From Nitrospira sp. (lineage in GTDB: Bacteria > Nitrospirota > Nitrospiria > Nitrospirales > Nitrospiraceae), in assembly GCA_015904055.1 (NCBI GenBank), contig JABMDE010000075.1:33442-52349 (forward strand): a stretch of DNA of 18,908 bases. Reading direction: 5' to 3'. Shown here one piece after another: positions 14,961-18,908 of the stretch (position 1 is the stretch's first letter; each line of letters starts with the position of its first letter). A model generated the notes under the pieces. It worked only from the letters and a program-made list of their open reading frames with translations, had not been told where the DNA came from and searched no databases. The position numbers and the translations under genes are program-made.

Positions 14961-15206
14961 ATGGATGCTTCAATGCGTGTCATCATTCTCATGCTCCTAC
15001 TCATCGGTCTCGGATGTGCTGGTCCAGAGCTCTCCCTGACCAATGAACAGGCCACGACTCGCGAAGAGGCCTGCTCGACTCGGCAGCACAAGGCTGAGTA
15101 CGAGGGGCAGTTCTCGAAGGCATGCCGGCCTCAACGAACGTGGCTTCAGGATGTCGGCACGACGCTCAGTGGGGCAGCCCCCGCCTTCAGCACGACACGG
15201 CCATAG
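14961..15206 (+). CDS. Small lipoprotein-like exported protein, copy 2
   Basis: 81 residues: MDASMRVIILMLLLIGLGC, then AGPELSLTNEQATTREEACS, a second Cys in SKACRPQ, and LQDVGTTLSGAAPAFSTTRP at the end. The short hydrophobic leader ending in LGC suggests lipid modification, although the -3 residue is Gly rather than Leu. GGAGG (14948-14952) stands 8 bp before ATG 14961. The protein is conserved between the two copies, including all three Cys residues, while the flanking noncoding DNA has drifted, which supports real coding. Function unknown. Its constant pairing with the EF-hand gene suggests that the two act together. Confidence 0.7.
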   Translation: MDASMRVIILMLLLIGLGCAGPELSLTNEQATTREEACSTRQHKAEYEGQFSKACRPQRTWLQDVGTTLSGAAPAFSTTRP

Positions 15207-15496
15207 CTCCGGCCTGGGCCTTTTCTGCAATTCCGCTTCAGCGCGTTCACTAGCCTGCAAGCACTCCTGCCGCAATCACCGATCCATTGATCTGAAGCCC
15301 GGAGTTCCGAGTTTCGGGTTTCATGTTTCGTGTTGTCAGAAAAGAGGCACCAAAACACGAAGCCAGAAATCCGGAACATATTCTGCTACGAACCGTCATG
15401 AATACTGCTGGCTAAGTGCTGTAAGGATGCAGAGTATCGACCGACCAAACCCATAGGACTGAAATTGCGGCATTGACAGCAACAGACAGAGCCACC
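15207..15496. other. Gap between lipoprotein and VTT copy 2, with imperfect palindrome
   Basis: No gene is supported. It contains an imperfect inverted repeat at 15304-15377: left arm GTTCCGAGTTTCGGG...TTTCGTGTT, right arm AACACGAAGCCAGAAATCCG ending in GAAC. The equivalent gap in copy 1 keeps only parts of it. The final ~60 bases before VTT are conserved with copy 1. Confidence 0.45.
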
Positions 15497-16285
15497 ATGA
15501 TAGATTCTCAGGTAGTTATGCAGACTGATATACCGGTTTCTGAGCAGGTCGGGGGATCGAACGCTGGAAAGGTCGTCATTGCGGCGATCATCGCTATTGC
15601 GATCTGCGCCTTCTTCTATTTCGACTTGGGACAATATCTTTCGCTTGATGCGCTGAAACAAAACCGCGATCGGCTGCTGGCATTTACCGAGTCCAATTAT
15701 GCTGCGTCCGTGGCAATCTTCATTCTGACCTATATAGCAGTGACAGGGCTCTCGCTTCCCGGTGCGGTGATCCTTACGCTGGCCGGGGGATTTGTGTTTG
15801 GCGGAGTGTTTGCCACGCTCTTCGTAAATCTCGGCGCCACGACCGGCGCTACGCTGGCGTTTCTTGCCGCGCGATATCTGCTGCGCGATTGGGTCGAGCA
15901 GAAGTTCGGCACGTGGGTTGAACCGGTGCAACAAGGATTTGCCAAGAACGCCTTCAGTTACTTGTTGACGCTGCGATTGATTCCGCTATTTCCATTTTTT
16001 GCGGTGAATCTCGTCTCAGGGATGACCCGCGTGAGCGTCGGGACGTTCGTGGCAGCGACAGCCATCGGGATCATTCCGGGATCGTTTGTCTATGCTTATG
16101 CAGGACGACAGCTCGGCACGATCAATTCATTGAAAGAAATCGCCTCACCAAACGTCATCGGTGCCTTCGTATTGTTGGGGCTGCTGGCCCTAATGCCGCT
16201 GTTGTACGAGAAACTTTCGGCTAAGCCGCTGCGGTCAAAGAATGTGAGGGGTGAGGTGAAGGGAAAAGATGATGCGCATGTATGA
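15497..16285 (+). CDS. VTT/TVP38 (SNARE-associated Golgi) family integral membrane protein, complete
   Basis: 262 residues from ATG 15497 (TTG 15473 is an alternative). Hydrophobic segments are a first helix around VVIAAIIAIAICAFFYF, a long central region ASVAIFILTYIAVTGLSLPG and GGFVFGGVFATLFVNLGATT, then LLTLRLIPLFPFFAVNLVSG, ATAIGIIPGSFVYAYAG and a last helix VIGAFVLLGLLALMPLL. The G.FGG..G and R.IP..PF..VN patterns define the VTT domain shared with bacterial DedA and eukaryotic TMEM41/VMP1 proteins, some of which move lipids between leaflets. The substrate here is unknown. The stop overlaps the ATG of the flavoprotein gene (ATGA), indicating translational coupling. TVP38 genes next to MerA-like oxidoreductases are a known bacterial association. 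Confidence 0.88.
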   Translation: MIDSQVVMQTDIPVSEQVGGSNAGKVVIAAIIAIAICAFFYFDLGQYLSLDALKQNRDRLLAFTESNYAASVAIFILTYIAVTGLSLPGAVILTLAGGFVFGGVFATLFVNLGATTGATLAFLAARYLLRDWVEQKFGTWVEPVQQGFAKNAFSYLLTLRLIPLFPFFAVNLVSGMTRVSVGTFVAATAIGIIPGSFVYAYAGRQLGTINSLKEIASPNVIGAFVLLGLLALMPLLYEKLSAKPLRSKNVRGEVKGKDDAHV

Positions 16286-17865
16286 TAGTTCGTTTAGAAA
16301 GACCAATCTCAATGCCTCAGCATGATCAAGAACTCGTTCTTCCGAGCGACGAGCACAATCAGCTACTGGTTGCCAATGTGCATCCATTCGATTGGGTCAA
16401 TCCTGAACCGACCGGCCGATACAACATTGTGGTCATTGGGGCAGGAACCGCCGGACTGATTACGGCGGTCATAGCTGCAAGTCTGGGGGCTAAGGTCGCG
16501 TTGATCGAGAAGCATTTGATGGGCGGTGATTGTTTGAATGTCGGATGCGTGCCGTCAAAAGGCATGATCCGCGCTGCCAGGGCCTGGTCCGATCTGCGCA
16601 ACACTGCTGAATTCGGTCTCCATGTTCCTGCCGGGGTAAAATATGACTTCGGGGCTGTCATGGCACGGATGCGAAAATTGCGGGCCCGCATCAGCCAAAA
16701 CGATTCGGCCCATCGCTACGCAAAATTGGGAGTGGATGTGTACATCGGCAGCGGCCGATTTACTAGTTCTGACACTATCCAGGTTGATGGGCAGGCAGGA
16801 AACCGAACCCTGACTTTTGCGAGAGCGGCCATTTGCACGGGCGCCCGTGCGGTTGCCCCTCCGACGCCGGGATTGAAAGAGGCCGGGTATCTCACCAATG
16901 AAACGGTGTTTTCGCTCACCGAACTGCCGTCTCGTCTCGGTGTCATCGGAGCAGGCCCGATCGGATGTGAGCTGGCGCAATCGTTCGCGCGATTCGGGAG
17001 CCAGGTCTATCTGGTCGAAACCGAGCATGGCATTCTGCTGAATGAGGATCGCGACGCGGCGGATATTGTCGAGCAGCAGATGCGACGCGACGGGGTGACA
17101 CTGCTCTGTTGTGGAAAAGAATTGACGGTGCAGAAGACAGAGGCCGGAAAACGGATGACCGTTGATTCACATGGACGACAGTATGATGTGACGGTCGATG
17201 AGATTCTTGTCGGAGTCGGACGAGCGCCGAATGTCGAAGGTATCGGGCTGGATGCTGCTGGGGTTGAGTACGACAAGTCCGGGGTAACGGTCAATCACCG
17301 ATTACAGACCACTAATTCGAGAATCTACGCAGCCGGAGATATTTGCTCACGGTACAAGTTTACCCATGCGGCCGATGCCATGGCTCAAATCGTGATTCAG
17401 AATGCCTTATTTCCGCACCCCCTGGGCCTGGCCTATGCCAGCGTTGAGTCTCTGATCATGCCCTGGTGTACCTTCACGGAACCAGAGGTTGCGCATGTCG
17501 GGATGTATGAAAAGGATGCGAAAGGGAAGAGCATCGAGGTCGAAACGTATACGTACAAGCTTGATGAAGTGGATCGCGCGATTCTTGATGGGGAGGATGA
17601 CGGGTTCGCCAGAATTCATATCCAGAAGGGTACGGACAAGATCGTGGGCGCGACGATTGTTGCGTCACATGCCGGCGACATGATCAACGAGTTCTCAGTC
17701 CTCATGAAAGCCGGCGCAGGAGCTAAGGCACTGGCCGCGACGATCCATCCCTATCCGACCCAGGCTGAGGTGAACAAGAAAGTCGTCAATCTCTGGCGTA
17801 AGGCGCACTTTTCGAAACGCACGAAGCATATCCTGACGAAGTTGTTTGCGTGGATGAGACGGTAG
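16282..17865 (+). CDS. MerA-like FAD/NAD(P)-dependent pyridine nucleotide-disulfide oxidoreductase
   Basis: 527 residues of the class I disulfide oxidoreductase family. In order: FAD-binding GAGTAG (53-58), redox-active GGDCLNVGCVPSK (Cys84 and Cys89), NAD(P)-binding GAGPIG (223-228), second FAD motif YAAGDI (AGD 351-353), and the C-terminal dimer-interface HPYPT (489-493) with the catalytic-base His489. Compared with true mercuric reductase, the N-terminal heavy-metal domain and the C-terminal vicinal Cys pair are missing, so mercury reduction is unlikely. About 45 extra N-terminal residues and a basic tail (KRTKHILTKLFAWMRR) are present; the tail could touch the membrane. ATG 16282 overlaps the VTT stop by 4 bp; ATG 16312 is an alternative. 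The electron acceptor is not predictable from sequence. It is single-copy in this window. Confidence 0.9.
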   Translation: MIVRLERPISMPQHDQELVLPSDEHNQLLVANVHPFDWVNPEPTGRYNIVVIGAGTAGLITAVIAASLGAKVALIEKHLMGGDCLNVGCVPSKGMIRAARAWSDLRNTAEFGLHVPAGVKYDFGAVMARMRKLRARISQNDSAHRYAKLGVDVYIGSGRFTSSDTIQVDGQAGNRTLTFARAAICTGARAVAPPTPGLKEAGYLTNETVFSLTELPSRLGVIGAGPIGCELAQSFARFGSQVYLVETEHGILLNEDRDAADIVEQQMRRDGVTLLCCGKELTVQKTEAGKRMTVDSHGRQYDVTVDEILVGVGRAPNVEGIGLDAAGVEYDKSGVTVNHRLQTTNSRIYAAGDICSRYKFTHAADAMAQIVIQNALFPHPLGLAYASVESLIMPWCTFTEPEVAHVGMYEKDAKGKSIEVETYTYKLDEVDRAILDGEDDGFARIHIQKGTDKIVGATIVASHAGDMINEFSVLMKAGAGAKALAATIHPYPTQAEVNKKVVNLWRKAHFSKRTKHILTKLFAWMRR

Positions 17866-17868
17866 TGT

Positions 17869-17963
17869 GGATGGGGCCTGATGATCTTCTGTGCTCGCGC
17901 AACGCGCGGCCTCAGAAGGCCCTCGTTGGACGCGCGCAGTGGAAGACCAATCAGGCCCCATCC
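17869..17963. repeat. 95-nt multi-stem self-complementary element
   Basis: Perfect 14-bp outer arms GGATGGGGCCTGAT (17869-17882) and ATCAGGCCCCATCC (17950-17963) enclose further nested pairings: ATCTTC against GAAGAC, a GC-rich middle pair around CTCGCGC/GCGCGC, AACG/CGTT, and a terminal GGCCT-CAGA-AGGCC hairpin. It begins 3 bp after the flavoprotein stop and ends 24 bp before the DUF3047 start. It has no T-tract, so it may be a REP-like element, an mRNA-stabilising structure or a structured RNA rather than a simple terminator. Confidence 0.85.
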
Positions 17964-17987
17964 CGGAAGAGAGAGCGAAGCAGCAAG

Positions 17988-18731
17988 ATGCTAGTAGTGA
18001 CGAGCGTACTTCTTGCGATGTGGCTGTTACACGCTCCGGCATGGCTCTGGGCACAGAGTGGGACGGTGCTTGAGGTGGGGAAGTTTTCTGCCAGCGAACC
18101 AGGCAGCCGTTTGCCGGACGGCTGGAAACCGCTCACCTTCAAAAATATCCCCAAATTGACGACATACGAATTGGTCAGAGACGGCGAGCGTGTCGTCATC
18201 AAAGCCAGCAGCGATGCATCGGCTTCCGGGTTGACCAAAGCAGTGAAGATCGATCCTAAAGAGTTTCCTGTCGTGCGGTGGCAATGGAAGGTCGATAATT
18301 TGCTCAAGACCAGCGATGCCACGCGTAAAGACGGCGATGATTATTCGGCCCGCATCTACATCACGTTCGAATACGACCCGGACAAGGTGAGTATCGGCAA
18401 AAAGCTCAAATATAAGGCCGGCCAGGTCTTATTCGGAGACATTCCCATCGGGGCGATCAACTATGTCTGGGAAAGAAAGGCGCCGGTCGGCGCGGTGATT
18501 GATAACGCCTATACGGATTTCGTCAAAATGGTGGTCGTGGAAAGCGGTCCTCAAAAGATCGGCGCATGGACCGACGAATCGCGCAATATCTACGAAGACT
18601 ATATCAAGGCGTTCGGTGAGGAGCCTCCGTTGATTAACGGCGTGGCGATCATGAGCGATACGGATAACACGAAAGAACGCGTGACGGCGTATTATGGGGA
18701 CATTGTGTTTGAAAAACGGACACGACCATAG
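17988..18731 (+). CDS. DUF3047 family secreted protein
   Basis: 247 residues from ATG 17988, with a signal peptide MLVVTSVLLAMWLLHAPAWL ending in WAQ. The mature part shows the DUF3047 pattern: VGKFSASEPGSRLPDGWKPL, RVVIKASSDASASGL, then FPVVRWQWKVDNLLK with DGDDYSARIYITFEY, INYVWERKAPVG and a C-terminal GVAIMSDTDNTKERVTAYYG. DUF3047 proteins are exported and of unknown function. The predicted beta-rich fold and the WQWKV/DDYSARIY segments suggest a ligand-binding jelly-roll, which is an inference. An upstream in-frame GTG at 17850 would overlap the flavoprotein gene and read through the palindromic element without a signal peptide in place, so the shorter start was chosen. Probably in the same transcription unit as the flavoprotein. 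Confidence 0.85.
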   Translation: MLVVTSVLLAMWLLHAPAWLWAQSGTVLEVGKFSASEPGSRLPDGWKPLTFKNIPKLTTYELVRDGERVVIKASSDASASGLTKAVKIDPKEFPVVRWQWKVDNLLKTSDATRKDGDDYSARIYITFEYDPDKVSIGKKLKYKAGQVLFGDIPIGAINYVWERKAPVGAVIDNAYTDFVKMVVVESGPQKIGAWTDESRNIYEDYIKAFGEEPPLINGVAIMSDTDNTKERVTAYYGDIVFEKRTRP

Positions 18732-18756
18732 CGGATTCTGATCTGGAAGCAAATGA

Positions 18757-18789
18757 AAAGGGGGCGGTCTGTTCAGGACCAACCCCTTT
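18757..18789 (-). terminator. Hairpin between convergent genes
   Basis: Arms AAAGGGG (18757-18763) and CCCCTTT (18783-18789) enclose an inner GGTC/GACC stem. Read on the minus strand, the stem is followed by TTTTCATTT, a fair U-tract; on the plus strand there is none. It probably ends the minus-strand gene entering from the right and may also stop DUF3047 transcripts. Confidence 0.6.
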
Positions 18790-18838
18790 CGGAGACCTGT
18801 TCCGCCTCGATGCGTGAGACGCGTATTCGATACGGTGA

Positions 18839-18908
18839 TTACTGGATGGAATTCGCGAAGCCACCCCGCGTGATTTCTGCGCGGACGGAGTCTCCGACTT
18901 TCTTTTGC
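18839..18908 (-). CDS. C-terminal end of an unidentified minus-strand gene (partial)
   Basis: The reverse strand at the right edge reads KVGDSVRAEITRGGFANSIQ followed by TAA (18839-18841). Only about 22 codons are inside the window, too few to name a family. A stop ~50 bp before a minus-strand terminator-like hairpin supports a real gene end, and the composition looks protein-like. Other frames here are open too, so confidence is low. Confidence 0.35.
   Translation of the reverse strand, partial: QKKVGDSVRAEITRGGFANSIQ

Larger units (their letters stand above)
13891..16130. repeat. Block B tandem duplication, unit 2
   Basis: This is the second unit, with the same order as 11574-13890: sulfite-oxidase-like 5' part, EF-hand gene, lipoprotein gene, VTT gene. 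Here the unit continues naturally into the VTT 3' end and the flavoprotein gene. Homology with unit 1 ends at the ATCAATTC shared by both VTT genes (13878-13885 and 16121-16128). Confidence 0.88.

Noticed and set aside
16282..17865. Mercury-resistance (mer) operon
   Set aside because: No merR, merT or merP, no heavy-metal domain and no C-terminal Cys pair are present; the protein is only MerA-like.
17850..17987. Longer GTG start for the DUF3047 gene
   Set aside because: It would overlap the flavoprotein gene, read through the palindromic element, and bury the signal peptide 46 residues inside the protein.

Overview
The window looks like chromosomal DNA of a Gram-negative (two-membrane) bacterium. 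It encodes an inner-to-outer membrane lipid bridge system (YdbH/YnbE/YdbL), several exported proteins and lipoproteins, and a periplasmic-type GH8 glycanase. Moderate GC, frequent GTG/TTG starts and the gene set (YuiH-like molybdoprotein, TVP38 plus MerA-like flavoprotein, DUF3047) remind me of Nitrospira-type Nitrospirota. That is an inference: no rRNA or other marker gene is present.

The main property of the window is that it carries two independent tandem duplications whose copies have diverged and partly decayed. Block A: a divergent GH8 gene (minus, running off the left edge) and a ydbH-ynbE-ydbL operon (1351-4702). Then come a small secreted ORF and a dipeptide epimerase (minus, 4661-6188), a wrecked second GH8 copy fused to a beta-barrel remnant (minus, about 6258-7040), and a second complete ydbH-ynbE-ydbL operon (7123-10597). 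The layout fits a tandem duplication of [small ORF - epimerase - barrel - GH8 - ydbH - ynbE - ydbL] with the seam near 4700, followed by a deletion inside the second copy. ydbH copy 2 also carries a perfect 99-bp internal tandem duplication.

Block B: a minus-strand ORF (10634-11893) that joins the first ~126 residues of a YuiH-type sulfite-oxidase-like protein to a SurA-N/DsbA-like protein. It is followed by an EF-hand protein gene broken by a TAG, a small lipoprotein and a VTT/TVP38 membrane protein. The same set is repeated immediately afterwards (13891-16285). The seam at about 13890 cuts both the first VTT gene and the second sulfite-oxidase gene. Copy 2 of VTT is complete and overlaps a MerA-like FAD/NAD(P) disulfide oxidoreductase by 4 bp (16282-17865). 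A ~95-nt self-complementary element (17869-17963) separates that gene from a secreted DUF3047 protein (17988-18731). A hairpin and the end of a convergent gene close the window.

Functionally, YdbH (inner-membrane anchored AsmA-like bridge), YnbE (outer-membrane lipoprotein) and YdbL (periplasmic modulator) are expected to act together in phospholipid transport to the outer membrane, and both operon copies look translatable. VTT plus the flavoprotein form a coupled membrane/redox pair of unknown substrate. The EF-hand protein and lipoprotein form a small exported pair that stays together in both copies. A chimeric assembly of two related strains is the main alternative explanation for the doubled, roughly equally diverged blocks.
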